Below, piece by piece: positions 1 to 7,525 of a stretch of 25,727 bases of DNA (position 1 is the stretch's first letter; the number at the start of each line of letters is the position of its first letter). Below the pieces are notes generated by a model that was not told where the DNA came from, ran no database searches, and saw only the letters and a list, made by a program, of their open reading frames with translations. The position numbers were made by a program, and so were the translations under genes. Source of the stretch: Desulfobacteraceae bacterium UBA2771 (lineage in GTDB: Bacteria; Desulfobacterota; Desulfobacteria; Desulfobacterales; Desulfosarcinaceae); assembly GCA_002352605.1 (NCBI GenBank), contig DEIP01000158.1, positions 9,174-34,900 on the forward strand, written 5' to 3'.

Positions 1-962
1 TCGGGACAGTCCGAGTAGCGGGGGGAGTAGTGAAACAGGCTGAACCGTTTCACCCGGCAGGTCCGGGCCAGCTGACCGGCCTGGAGGGCCGTAAGGTGCT
101 TCTTTTGCCGGGCAATCTCCCGGTGGATGTGGGAAAATGCCGCTTCCACGAACAGATGGTCCACCCCATCGGCCAGGGCGATTATTTTTTGCATGTTTTC
201 CGGGGTGCCGGCCGCATCGGCAATGTACGCCAGGCGCTGACCCGGCGAAATGTGCACGATGGCATCTTTCAGATCTGCCAAAGAGACACTTACCACGGCC
301 TTCCCCTTTTCAGATGCCGGAATTTCAATGGTCGTGTTCGGGTCGGCATTGCCGTGGATCATGGCCTTGAACCGCTTCAGCCAGGGACCCTGTCGAAGTC
401 CCCGTTGGTCCAGCGCGGATTTGATAATGTTGATGTGAAAGCGTTCCTCCATGGAAAATGCCAGGACGGGTGTCCCGTGGTCCAGATGGACGGCCCGTAC
501 GGTCAGGGCCGGTTCGCTTAAGACCACACCGTAAAAGCCTGTCTCCCGGATGCGGCGATCGGCTAAAAATCCACTTCGGCAGGGATAGCGGCAATACAGC
601 GCCCGGTCAGGATGCAGTTCGGTGGCATGCAGGATGAATCGGTTCCGATAATTCCCAACCAGATTCCAGCAGTAACCGGCCAGCTTGCCTGACAGGTTGG
701 CCAGAAATCCCTGGGGACCGTACAGGAAAAGATCCTTGTCCCGACCCAGCATAATGCGCAGCACGCGGTCGAATCCCGCAAAGTGGTCCATGTGGGTGTG
801 GGTGACGAAGATATGGGTAATCTTGAGAATATCACGGGCGGCCAGGACGGCGATATCGCCCAGATCGAACAGCAGCGCCCGGTTTTCGTGACGGAAGGAG
901 ACAAACAGGGCCGGATCTTCAAAAGGGCCATTGACCAGTCGCGGAAGGATGCTCGGGCCCAT
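1..962 (-). CDS. MBL-fold metallo-hydrolase, ribonuclease Z-like (3' end outside the window)
   Basis: About 320 residues are visible and the C-terminus lies beyond the left edge. The N-terminus (MGPSILPRLVNGPFEDPALF) is followed by a metal-binding HTHMDH at residues 55-60. Later come a LDHGTP segment, an ADAAGTPEN segment that could supply the bridging aspartate, and a FHYSPRY segment near the end. This order and the last His motif fit the RNase Z / ElaC branch of the metallo-beta-lactamase superfamily, which cleaves tRNA 3' trailers, but many relatives act on other substrates, so the tRNA role is inferred. The ATG lies 8 bases after the stop of the upstream small gene and has no clear Shine-Dalgarno sequence, which suggests translational coupling. 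The classic GDT motif of RNase Z is replaced by IADA. The fold is well supported; the substrate is not. Confidence 0.85.
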   Translation of the reverse strand, partial: MGPSILPRLVNGPFEDPALFVSFRHENRALLFDLGDIAVLAARDILKITHIFVTHTHMDHFAGFDRVLRIMLGRDKDLFLYGPQGFLANLSGKLAGYCWNLVGNYRNRFILHATELHPDRALYCRYPCRSGFLADRRIRETGFYGVVLSEPALTVRAVHLDHGTPVLAFSMEERFHINIIKSALDQRGLRQGPWLKRFKAMIHGNADPNTTIEIPASEKGKAVVSVSLADLKDAIVHISPGQRLAYIADAAGTPENMQKIIALADGVDHLFVEAAFSHIHREIARQKKHLTALQAGQLARTCRVKRFSLFHYSPRYSDCP

Positions 963-970
963 GCAGCGGC

Positions 971-1390
971 TCAGGGAAGGAGTTTGGCAACCTGTTTGTG
1001 GATGCACAGGTAGATGTCCGCATCCGATCCAAAGATGTCCACCACGGATTTGTGGTTGATCAACTTTTCAATAACAAAGGCGGTGAGGTAGAGACTGACC
1101 ACGTTCGGCTGCTGGACCAGGTTCCGGAATGGTGCGATCTGGTAGTCCACGTCGAACTCATCGGCGTGGGAAAGGGTTTCCAAACATTTGACGAGTTGCT
1201 CTTCCATGGCATTTTTATTGGTGGTTTCCACCAGGTGGTCTTCCACCAGCTTCATGGCAACAGGACCGGCAAACCGGGCCGGATCGTCCCTCACCAAATT
1301 GATGGCAAGCCGCCGAGCATGCTCTTTGGAAGACTCTATTTTAGACAGAATGCTGGATTCGCGGTTGCTGGGTCTAAACACTTTTGCCAT
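971..1390 (-). CDS. Conserved small protein of unknown function (139 aa)
   Basis: I do not recognise the family. The protein is soluble, with no signal peptide or membrane segment, mostly helical in character, and rich in Val, Lys and Asp. The ATG at 1390 is preceded at 5 bases by AGGTGA (1396-1401), so I prefer it to a GTG three codons upstream (1399). The stop is 8 bases from the start of the MBL hydrolase, so the two are almost certainly co-transcribed. A possible sigma-70 promoter lies at 1440-1469. It could be a partner of the hydrolase, but nothing in the sequence shows this. Confidence 0.7.
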   Translation of the reverse strand: MAKVFRPSNRESSILSKIESSKEHARRLAINLVRDDPARFAGPVAMKLVEDHLVETTNKNAMEEQLVKCLETLSHADEFDVDYQIAPFRNLVQQPNVVSLYLTAFVIEKLINHKSVVDIFGSDADIYLCIHKQVAKLLP

Positions 1391-1439
1391 GCGGGTCACC
1401 TGTTGTTAATGGATTGGTCGAACGCCTTCTCAGTTTCTC

Positions 1440-1469
1440 CTTATAAAGAAGATGTTCGGTCCATTGCAA
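1440..1469 (-). promoter_or_regulatory. Possible sigma-70 promoter for the unknown gene / MBL hydrolase pair
   Basis: Read on the minus strand, TTGCAA (1464-1469, 4 of 6 to consensus) is separated by 18 bases from TATAAG (1440-1445, 5 of 6). It lies about 50 bases upstream of the chosen start at 1390, in the gap after recJ. The match is moderate and the 18-base spacer is slightly long. Confidence 0.35.
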
Positions 1470-1557
1470 GCAAAAAAAGGAGATGACGATTTAAAAATTG
1501 TTGCGATGGGGATGCAGACAAAGGGTTGCACGGTCCGGCATTGCGGGGAAAGCGGCA

Positions 1558-3276
1558 TCAGGATTGGGTGTCTTCGACCATCAGTTGGAGGTGTTTTCTT
1601 CCTTTCCAGTAATTCCATTGTGGTCGATAGGCGATCCTCTCAAACCGGTCGGCCACCAACGGGTCGCCGATCACGTTGAACTGAATGGCCGAAAGCTTAC
1701 CCCCCTTGCCGGACCCGCATGCCAGGAGCATTTGGCGATGGCGCTCACCGACCGTTTTGGATGCGTGGATTCGAACCCCGGCAGCCATGAACAATGGGTA
1801 CGGGTTGCCCTGACCAAATGGTCCGAGGCGATCCAGGTTGTCCATCAGTTCCGGGGTGATATCGTCTAAAGGAACCCGGGCGTCAATGGACAGCGCCGGT
1901 CCACCGGGGTGATCGGCTGCCATCCGACCCACAATGGTTTCCAGTCGGGCTCTGAATGCATTGATATTGGTGGATTTAAGGGACAGTCCGGCGGCCAGGG
2001 AATGTCCCCCAAAGCGATCCAGAAGATCTGTACATTGCTCGAGGGCTGCTGAGAGATTGATGCCGTCGATACTGCGACCCGAGCCCTTGCTCATACCGTT
2101 TTTGGTGCTGATCACCACGGCGGGCCGATTGAACTGCCGGACCAGGCGGGCGGCGACGATACCCAGAATTCCCTCGTGCCAGCGGTCGCCGTCCATCACC
2201 AGCACCGGCCGGTCCAACCGGTCGGGGGGACCCGCCAACCGACCCATGATCGATTCCAGAAGTGCGGACTCCATGGATTGACGTCGGCTGTTGAGTCTGC
2301 AAAGGGTACCGGCCAGGCGGGTGGCTTTTTGCCTGTTTTCGGTAAGCAGCAGTTCGCAGGCCATGCGGGCGTGCGCCAGGCGGCCGGCCGCATTGAGACG
2401 GGGCGCCAGCCTGAAGGCGATGGCTTCCGCGTCCACCGGTGCGTCCGGCGACCCGCTCATGTGCATCAATGCGGCAATGCCGAGCCGGGCGTCCTGGTTG
2501 ATCCGTTGAAGGCCGGCTGCCGTCAGTGCCCGGTTCTCGCCGATCAGCGGAACGACATCGGCGACGGTACCCAAGGCCACCAAATCACACAGCTGTTTCA
2601 GGTTCGGCTCAGGACGGTTTTTCCAGAATCCTGTTTTTCTCAGATGGGCGCGCAGGGCGATGACCAGGTAAAAGGCCACCCCCACGCCGGCCAGGTGGGT
2701 AAGGTTGGTATGGCAGTCCTGCCGTGTGGGGTTGACAACGGCGACGGCATCTTCGGGAAGTTGGACAATCGGATGATGGTCGGTGACGATGGTATGGATG
2801 CCTTTTTTCCGGGCCAGGGTGATGGCCGGGCCACTGCCTGAGCCACAGTCGGCGGTGATGATCAGGCCCACACCGGCAAGCAGCGACCGGTTCTTGATGA
2901 AATCGGCACCCAGGCCGTAACCGTCGGCGATCCGATGGGGGATATAATAGCCGACCCGGGCACCACAGCGTCGGAGAAAGGCGGTGAGAACTGCTGTGGC
3001 GGTAACGCCGTCGACATCGTAATCGCCGAATACCAGAATTTTTTCGTCGTCTGCCAGGGCCCGGTGGATTCGCCGGACAGCATCATGCATGCCCGCCATT
3101 TCCAATGGAGGGGTAAGGCTGCCCAGCGACGGGTTTAGAAATCGGGTGGCCTGGGCCGTGGATCCAATGCCGCGAATGGCCATAAGCCTTGCGATTAGCG
3201 GGCTGCATCCAACCTCATGGGTCAGGATGCGAACGGATTCCGGATTCGGATCGAGGAGCTGCCATTGTTTTTCCAT
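1558..3276 (-). CDS. recJ: Single-stranded-DNA-specific exonuclease RecJ
   Basis: The 572-residue length is normal for RecJ, the 5'-3' ssDNA exonuclease of recombinational and mismatch repair. The DHH phosphoesterase core is intact: FGDYDVDG at 83-90, TADCGSG at 141-147 and VTDHHPI at 164-170, with the DHH at 166-168. It is followed by HLAGVGVA and VALGTVADVVPL. The DHHA1 part shows WHEGILGIVAARL (366-378) and FGGHSLAAG (422-430). The C-terminal OB-like region completes the protein. The ATG at 3276 has no good Shine-Dalgarno sequence (CCCCTTCC precedes it), but stop codons just upstream in frame leave little choice. It is divergent from the DUF4911-miaB operon. About 165 bases separate its stop from the next gene on the same strand. 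Confidence 0.97.
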   Translation of the reverse strand: MEKQWQLLDPNPESVRILTHEVGCSPLIARLMAIRGIGSTAQATRFLNPSLGSLTPPLEMAGMHDAVRRIHRALADDEKILVFGDYDVDGVTATAVLTAFLRRCGARVGYYIPHRIADGYGLGADFIKNRSLLAGVGLIITADCGSGSGPAITLARKKGIHTIVTDHHPIVQLPEDAVAVVNPTRQDCHTNLTHLAGVGVAFYLVIALRAHLRKTGFWKNRPEPNLKQLCDLVALGTVADVVPLIGENRALTAAGLQRINQDARLGIAALMHMSGSPDAPVDAEAIAFRLAPRLNAAGRLAHARMACELLLTENRQKATRLAGTLCRLNSRRQSMESALLESIMGRLAGPPDRLDRPVLVMDGDRWHEGILGIVAARLVRQFNRPAVVISTKNGMSKGSGRSIDGINLSAALEQCTDLLDRFGGHSLAAGLSLKSTNINAFRARLETIVGRMAADHPGGPALSIDARVPLDDITPELMDNLDRLGPFGQGNPYPLFMAAGVRIHASKTVGERHRQMLLACGSGKGGKLSAIQFNVIGDPLVADRFERIAYRPQWNYWKGRKHLQLMVEDTQS

Positions 3277-3328
3277 GGAAGGGGCATATCTTATTAGCCG
3301 GTTACGAACAAGCTCGAAAAAACGGCAT

Positions 3329-3344
3329 GTCGATCAGGATCGAC
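3329..3344. repeat. 16-bp dyad in the recJ / DUF4911 divergent region
   Basis: GTCGATC (3329-3335) and GATCGAC (3338-3344) form a perfect inverted repeat separated by AG, and GTCGATC occurs again at 3390-3396. A second, weaker inverted pair, AGCCTT (3365-3370) and AAGGCT (3384-3389), lies between them. The 212-base gap must hold the start signals of both transcripts, so these could be operator sites. I could not pick a convincing promoter on either strand here. Confidence 0.4.
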
Positions 3345-3488
3345 CGGCTGTTAAAGCGAACGAAAGCCTTACCCGGCCAAATTAAGGCTGTCGATCCGAT
3401 GCGTGAACGATTAATATGAAAAAATGCATCTTCCTGAAACGGCTGGCCGGCCAATTTCGGGTTGTCAATGGGAAAGGTCAGGTGATAG

Positions 3489-3761
3489 GTGAGATTGGAA
3501 ACCACAAGACGCTGCTACCGGTTGGACCGGTGCCAGATCGGTTTCGTTAAGTTTATCCTTGAGGCCTATGACAATGTGGCCGTCATGTCCACCCTGGATT
3601 CCCGGCAATCCATGGTGCAGGTGACCATCGCCCCGGGTTGTGAAACTATGGTGGCGGGCATCATGAACAGCCTTGCCGGGGAATTTAAATTGGTTCCGGT
3701 CGACGATGCCTCATCGGCCGGTGTGACGGGTGTCGGGGGATCGGAAACAATTGACGGATAG
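3489..3761 (+). CDS. DUF4911 domain-containing protein (90 aa)
   Basis: This small protein resembles the DUF4911 family by recall: a basic N-terminus with YRLDRCQIGFVKFILEAYDN, then a stretch centred on VAVMSTLD and VQVTIAPGCE, probably an alpha/beta fold of about 70 residues. The C-terminal tail is Gly/Ser/Thr-rich. The GTG at 3489 is the first start after an in-frame TAG at 3486, with AGGTGA at 3480-3485 close upstream. It ends 33 bases before miaB and very likely shares its transcript. The recurrent link to miaB suggests a role near tRNA modification, but no function is established for the family. Confidence 0.75.
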   Translation: MRLETTRRCYRLDRCQIGFVKFILEAYDNVAVMSTLDSRQSMVQVTIAPGCETMVAGIMNSLAGEFKLVPVDDASSAGVTGVGGSETIDG

Positions 3762-3794
3762 ACGGCGGTTGAACAAAAGGAACCCTTACCATCA

Positions 3795-5216
3795 ATGAAA
3801 TCAAAATTGTTATATATCGGCACCATCGGCTGTCAGATGAACGTGTACGACACCAATCAGATTGCCGGCGTGCTGGCACCGATGGGATATATCGGCACCG
3901 AGGCCATCGAATCGGCGGACATGGTCATCGTTAACACCTGCACCATTCGTGAAAAGGCCGAGCAGAAGGCCTTTAGTTTCCTGGGGCGCCTGGCCAAAAT
4001 CAAATCCACCAATCCGTCCCTCATCGTCGCGGTGGGCGGTTGCGTGGCCCAACAAGAAGGTGAGGCGATTTTAAAACGCATGTCCCATGTGGACCTGGTG
4101 TTTGGGACCCACGCCATTTTTCGTCTGCCTGAACTCGTCCGGCGTATCGAATCCTCGCGGTGCCGCATCGTGGATGTGCGCCTGTCGGATACCATCGAAT
4201 TTGACGGCCCGGTGTACGGCCCCTTGACCGATGGGCAGGTGTCGGCGTTTGTCACCATCATGCGCGGGTGCGACAACTACTGCACTTACTGCATCGTTCC
4301 CCATGTGCGGGGACGGGAGGCCAGTCGTCATCCGGACCGCATTGTTGAGGAGGTCCGGATGCGGGTGGACCAGGGTATTCGTGAAATGACCCTGCTGGGG
4401 CAAAATGTCAACAGCTACGGAAGCAAGGAGGGGTTGTGCAGCTTTGCCGAACTGCTTGCGCGGGTGGATCGCATCGACGGGTTGGACCGGATCCGGTTTA
4501 CCACCTCCCATCCCAAGGATCTGTCGGATGACCTGATTCTCGCCTTTGGCCATTTGGAAAAGCTGTGTCACCATATTCATTTGCCGGTGCAGTCCGGTGA
4601 TGATGGGATCTTGAAACGCATGAATCGTAAGTACACTCGCGGCGGCTACCTTGAGAAGATCGCACGGCTACGCGCGGTATGCCCTGATATCAGTATAACC
4701 TCGGATTTTATCGTGGGGTTTCCCGGCGAAACGGACGATCAATTTCAGGCGACGCTGGACCTGATCGAAACCGTCCGGTACGACGGACTTTTTGCCTTTA
4801 TTTACTCGGACCGGCCTCATGTACCGGCCGCCGCCTTTCCAGAAAAAATTCCCGAGCCGGTCAAAAAGGAGCGGCTTCAGACATTGCTGGCTCTTCAGAG
4901 GGGCATCACGCGCAAGAAGCATCAGGCCATGGTGGGCCAGGTCCGATCCATCCTGGTGGAGGGCCCCAGCCGGACCATGCCATCCGATGAAACGGGCATG
5001 GCTTCCCCCCGGATCCGGTGGACCGGCCGAACTTCATCCAACCACATCATCCATTTTGCCGTTCCCGATGTCTTTTTGAAAAAGAAAGAACTGTTGACAG
5101 GCTCATTTGTGGATATCATGATAGAAGGAGTCTACGCCCACTCTTTGTGGGGACGGCTGATTCACGGACCGATATGCGCCACACCGGGTAAAGGAGAAAC
5201 GACTATTGCTGCATAA
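3795..5216 (+). CDS. miaB: tRNA-2-methylthio-N6-dimethylallyladenosine synthase MiaB
   Basis: Radical-SAM methylthiotransferase that adds the 2-methylthio group to i6A37 of tRNAs reading codons that start with U. At 473 residues it matches the family length. The N-terminal UPF0004 domain carries its three cluster cysteines: GCQMN (C13), NTCTIRE (C49) and VGGCVAQ (C83). The radical-SAM cluster motif CDNYCTYC is at C159, C163 and C166, followed by LPVQSGDDGILKRMNRKYT and a C-terminal TRAM RNA-binding domain from roughly residue 375. These cysteines separate it from a truncated copy. The ATG is preceded by AAAAGGA at the rather long distance of 13 bases. The last codons overlap the TTG start of the next gene by 11 bases. 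RimO and MtaB are the alternative subfamilies; the overall match favours MiaB. Confidence 0.95.
   Translation: MKSKLLYIGTIGCQMNVYDTNQIAGVLAPMGYIGTEAIESADMVIVNTCTIREKAEQKAFSFLGRLAKIKSTNPSLIVAVGGCVAQQEGEAILKRMSHVDLVFGTHAIFRLPELVRRIESSRCRIVDVRLSDTIEFDGPVYGPLTDGQVSAFVTIMRGCDNYCTYCIVPHVRGREASRHPDRIVEEVRMRVDQGIREMTLLGQNVNSYGSKEGLCSFAELLARVDRIDGLDRIRFTTSHPKDLSDDLILAFGHLEKLCHHIHLPVQSGDDGILKRMNRKYTRGGYLEKIARLRAVCPDISITSDFIVGFPGETDDQFQATLDLIETVRYDGLFAFIYSDRPHVPAAAFPEKIPEPVKKERLQTLLALQRGITRKKHQAMVGQVRSILVEGPSRTMPSDETGMASPRIRWTGRTSSNHIIHFAVPDVFLKKKELLTGSFVDIMIEGVYAHSLWGRLIHGPICATPGKGETTIAA
5094..5122 (+). promoter_or_regulatory. Possible internal promoter in the 3' end of miaB
   Basis: A consensus TTGACA (5094-5099) is followed after 17 bases by CATGAT (5117-5122, 4 of 6). 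It lies about 85 bases before the downstream DUF151 gene and could express it independently of miaB. It sits inside coding sequence, so a chance match is quite possible. Confidence 0.25.
5191..5196 (+). promoter_or_regulatory. Ribosome binding site that fixes a TTG start
   Basis: AAGGAG lies 9 bases before the TTG at 5206, inside the last codons of miaB. It supports the TTG as the true start of the DUF151 protein. Confidence 0.7.
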
Positions 5217-5700
5217 GGTGAATATTTCCGGCTTGGCCATGGATCCAGCGTCAAATACCCCTATTGTACTTTTGAAAACCGAAGAAGGGGATAAAACGCT
5301 ACCCATCTGGATCGGGTTGCTTGAGGCAACCTCAATTGCATCGGCCCTTCAGGATATCCAGTTCGACCGGCCCATGACCCACGATCTGTTCAAAAACCTG
5401 ACCCAGATGCTTAATCTGCACATCAACCGAATCGATATTTGCGACCTTAAAGACAATACGTTTTTTGCTGAGATTCATTTCGCCTTCGGAGAGCGTTCAT
5501 TTACCATGGATGCGCGCCCCAGTGATGCCATTGCGCTTGCGCTGCGCTTTAAGGCCCCTATCTTCGTCGATGATCAGGTCATGGAAAAATCGCAAGCGAG
5601 CAAGCCGGGGGAGGCACTGGATGACAGCGAAGAGGGTAAAAAGTGGGCCGACTATCTTGAAAAACTCTCTCCTGAGGACTTCGGCAAGTACAAGGTCTAA
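5206..5700 (+). CDS. Bifunctional nuclease (DUF151/BFN) family protein
   Basis: The protein has 164 residues and consists mainly of one BFN domain. It begins MLHKVNISGLAMDP and then shows the family landmarks: a PIVLLKTEEGDKTLPIWIG segment, ASALQDI, RPMTHDLFKNL and a conserved SFTMDARPSDAIALALR block, followed by an acidic helical tail. Family members have been reported as nucleases in plants and are widespread, with unclear function, in bacteria. The TTG start overlaps the end of miaB by 11 bases, so the two are likely coupled. The stop is only 5 bases from the stop of the convergent aminopeptidase, leaving no room for a dedicated terminator between them. Confidence 0.9.
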   Translation: MLHKVNISGLAMDPASNTPIVLLKTEEGDKTLPIWIGLLEATSIASALQDIQFDRPMTHDLFKNLTQMLNLHINRIDICDLKDNTFFAEIHFAFGERSFTMDARPSDAIALALRFKAPIFVDDQVMEKSQASKPGEALDDSEEGKKWADYLEKLSPEDFGKYKV

Positions 5701-5705
5701 GGGCC

Positions 5706-6905
5706 CTAATAGGAAAAACACCCGTTTTCGTAAATGGTCGTCCGACGCCCGTCGGCCAGGTGGGCCACGACCCGCTTTTTTTCCGTGTTGACAAGATCCC
5801 AGTGAAGCGCCGAATCATTGAACCCCAGTTGGGCCTTCTTCTCTTTGGTGAGCGACCGCCCATCTCCGCTGTAGGTGTCCGCGTAGCTGGCGCCAAGGGC
5901 CACATGACAGTTGCCCCACCGGCCGCCGAAGTTTTCATCGAACAAGGTGTTGGCCATAAACCGGTTGATCTTGGAAAAACGTTTATCGGTCAGCGAGAAT
6001 TCACCGAGCCGGGATGCACCTGGATCCATCTTGAGCTGTTTTTTTACAAAATCGGCGCCGGATTCGGCTCTCACGGCTACAGCGACTCCCTTCTTAAAGG
6101 TCAGGTGCACTCCCTTGACCAGGTTTCCGCTGCGGTATGATGGCTGATTGGAAAAATAAACCCCGCTGGTCCCCCGCCAGTCCGGTGAGAGAAACAGTTC
6201 AAAGCTGGGGATATTGTGCCCTGAGATGCCGATCCATTGGCGCCTTTCGCCCGGCGTGATCTTCAGGTCAACGTTGGCTGACTCGATATGATAAAACTTG
6301 ACCGACATGCTGTTCAGCCAGCCTTTAATTGCCCCGGCATTTTTAAATACGGTTTTCCACTGTTCCACCGGATTCCGGCGGCCTAAAAAACAGGCTTTGA
6401 CGATCTGTTTGGCGTAGTCTTCTTCCGTTAAATCGGCGTGACGGGCCAGTTCAGCAGTGGGAAGCATGCACAGGGTCCATCCGAAATGTCCGGCCTGTTC
6501 GCGTGCTTCGAGGATATCCCGCAGATATTTCTTGGCAAGTGTGAACCGGCTGATCTTTTTCGGATCGATGGTGCTCAGATGGGTAATGGAAGCCGGTGCG
6601 TGGAGGAAGATGGAACCATTCAGGTTGCGGTAGAGCTCCGTTTCTCCGGGTGGGTCGAAGACCAACTGCCGGCGGTTGGCCAGGTCAAAGAAACTTCTCT
6701 CCATCTCCGGCGTCGGGTTCATACGGCGCACCGGGTTCATACCCATTTGCAGCAGGCGGCTTTCAAGCAATTCCGCCAGCCGAACGGCATCGAGGTTAAA
6801 TCGCACCAGGATCACATCCCCTTTTTTAAAGGGCTTGCTCCTGGCCGTACGAAGGCCCCAGAGCAATACATCGGCGTAGCGTTTCAGTTGTGTGTCGGTG
6901 AGCAT
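5706..6905 (-). CDS. Aminopeptidase, peptidase family M29
   Basis: A 399-residue cytosolic metallo-aminopeptidase of the AmpS/AmpT/PepS type, which releases N-terminal residues from peptides. Metal ligands expected for M29 can be placed: Glu in IPSFEL (E236), Glu in GEFSLTD (E302), the LFDEN acidic pair (323-324), His in CHVALG (H334), and the His and Asp of SALHWDL (H368, D370). The block ISGHNIPSFELFLSPDWRGT is typical. The ATG is preceded by GGAG at 6 bases. It lies 15 bases after the small conserved gene upstream and presumably shares its promoter at 7210-7238. No signal peptide is seen. The preferred substrate cannot be read from the sequence. Confidence 0.93.
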   Translation of the reverse strand: MLTDTQLKRYADVLLWGLRTARSKPFKKGDVILVRFNLDAVRLAELLESRLLQMGMNPVRRMNPTPEMERSFFDLANRRQLVFDPPGETELYRNLNGSIFLHAPASITHLSTIDPKKISRFTLAKKYLRDILEAREQAGHFGWTLCMLPTAELARHADLTEEDYAKQIVKACFLGRRNPVEQWKTVFKNAGAIKGWLNSMSVKFYHIESANVDLKITPGERRQWIGISGHNIPSFELFLSPDWRGTSGVYFSNQPSYRSGNLVKGVHLTFKKGVAVAVRAESGADFVKKQLKMDPGASRLGEFSLTDKRFSKINRFMANTLFDENFGGRWGNCHVALGASYADTYSGDGRSLTKEKKAQLGFNDSALHWDLVNTEKKRVVAHLADGRRTTIYENGCFSY

Positions 6906-6920
6906 GTTTTCTCCGTCGGT

Positions 6921-7172
6921 TCAGTGGTTCTCCTTTAAAAAATAGTGGTGATATTCAGTTTCAGAGAGGTGCTTTCGCAACAGGCCCGAAAGTAAATCAA
7001 AAATGGTCTGACAATCCTCGTCGGTGAGCCGTTTTCTGAGTAGTTTCATCAGTTGGTCATCCGAAAATTTTTGGAGATAATAGACCACCGTATCCATGTC
7101 GGATTCCTGGTTGAGGCCGAATCCGATAAAACCATCGAATTCTTCGATAAAGCGGTGTGAATGCGCTGTCAT
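6921..7172 (-). CDS. Small conserved protein of unknown function (83 aa)
   Basis: The protein starts MTAHSHRFIEEFDGFIGFGL and continues with YYLQKFSDDQLMKLLRKRLTDED and a C-terminal LRKHLSETEYHHYFLKE. It is soluble, acidic and helical. I recall similar short proteins of unknown function in sulfate-reducing Desulfobacterota, but I cannot name a domain. The start is the ATG at 7172 with an AGGAAGTGA Shine-Dalgarno sequence just upstream; a longer reading frame extends 22 codons further but lacks such a signal. It is the first gene of a two-gene unit with the M29 aminopeptidase, 15 bases apart, so it may act in peptide turnover or merely share expression. Confidence 0.75.
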   Translation of the reverse strand: MTAHSHRFIEEFDGFIGFGLNQESDMDTVVYYLQKFSDDQLMKLLRKRLTDEDCQTIFDLLSGLLRKHLSETEYHHYFLKENH

Positions 7173-7209
7173 GGTCACTTCCTGCCGGTTAAAGGTAATC
7201 GATGGTCGT

Positions 7210-7238
7210 ACAATAGTTGAAAAGTTTGGTGAGGTCAA
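7210..7238 (-). promoter_or_regulatory. Sigma-70-like promoter for the small gene / M29 aminopeptidase operon
   Basis: Read on the minus strand, TTGACC (7233-7238, 5 of 6) is followed by a 17-base spacer and TATTGT (7210-7215, 4 of 6). The predicted start site near 7203 gives a leader of about 30 bases before the ATG at 7172, a sensible arrangement. Confidence 0.5.
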
Positions 7239-7427
7239 TACGGACCAAAACCCTGAAAAGATCGATGCCGGCGGCTAAAGTGTGCTTTCCAAAGGTAACC
7301 GAAACCGGGTGGCCGGATATCGATTGCAGCGGCATGATCGCATGCAGCCGGTCGTTCCAGGTGCCCTGAGCGTTGCATTCATGAGCAAGGCGATGCCACC
7401 GACCTGTTAAAAACAGCGGAATTGGGG

Positions 7428-7457
7428 TTGATGTCAAATGCCCTTTTGGTTTATAGA
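7428..7457 (+). promoter_or_regulatory. Weak promoter candidate for the LysM gene
   Basis: TTGATG (4 of 6) and TATAGA (4 of 6) are separated by 18 bases, about 70 bases before the LysM ATG. The position is right but the match is poor. Confidence 0.22.
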
Positions 7458-7525
7458 GGAGTAAATTTATTGGGCATTTTGTAAACCCTCACAAGCGGCA
7501 TAACGAATGATGGGGAGGAACGGCG

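Larger units (their letters stand above)
7173..7525. other. Intergenic region between divergent genes (353 bases)
   Basis: The gap separates the minus-strand small gene/aminopeptidase pair from the plus-strand LysM gene. It holds a good minus-strand promoter candidate (7210-7238), a weak plus-strand one (7428-7457), a short AT-rich inverted repeat CTGTT-AAA-AACAG (7404-7416) and the LysM ribosome site GGGGAGG (7512-7518). An 82-codon minus-strand reading frame at 7189-7437 starts with TTG, has no ribosome site and looks non-coding. I see nothing else. Confidence 0.6.

Noticed and set aside
3302..3505. 67-codon minus-strand frame in the recJ / DUF4911 gap
   Set aside because: It lies across the divergent start region and the dyads, has no good ribosome site and resembles nothing I know.
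7189..7437. 82-codon minus-strand reading frame in the intergenic gap
   Set aside because: It starts at TTG without a ribosome site, has no recognisable sequence pattern, and the region contains a promoter for the neighbouring gene.
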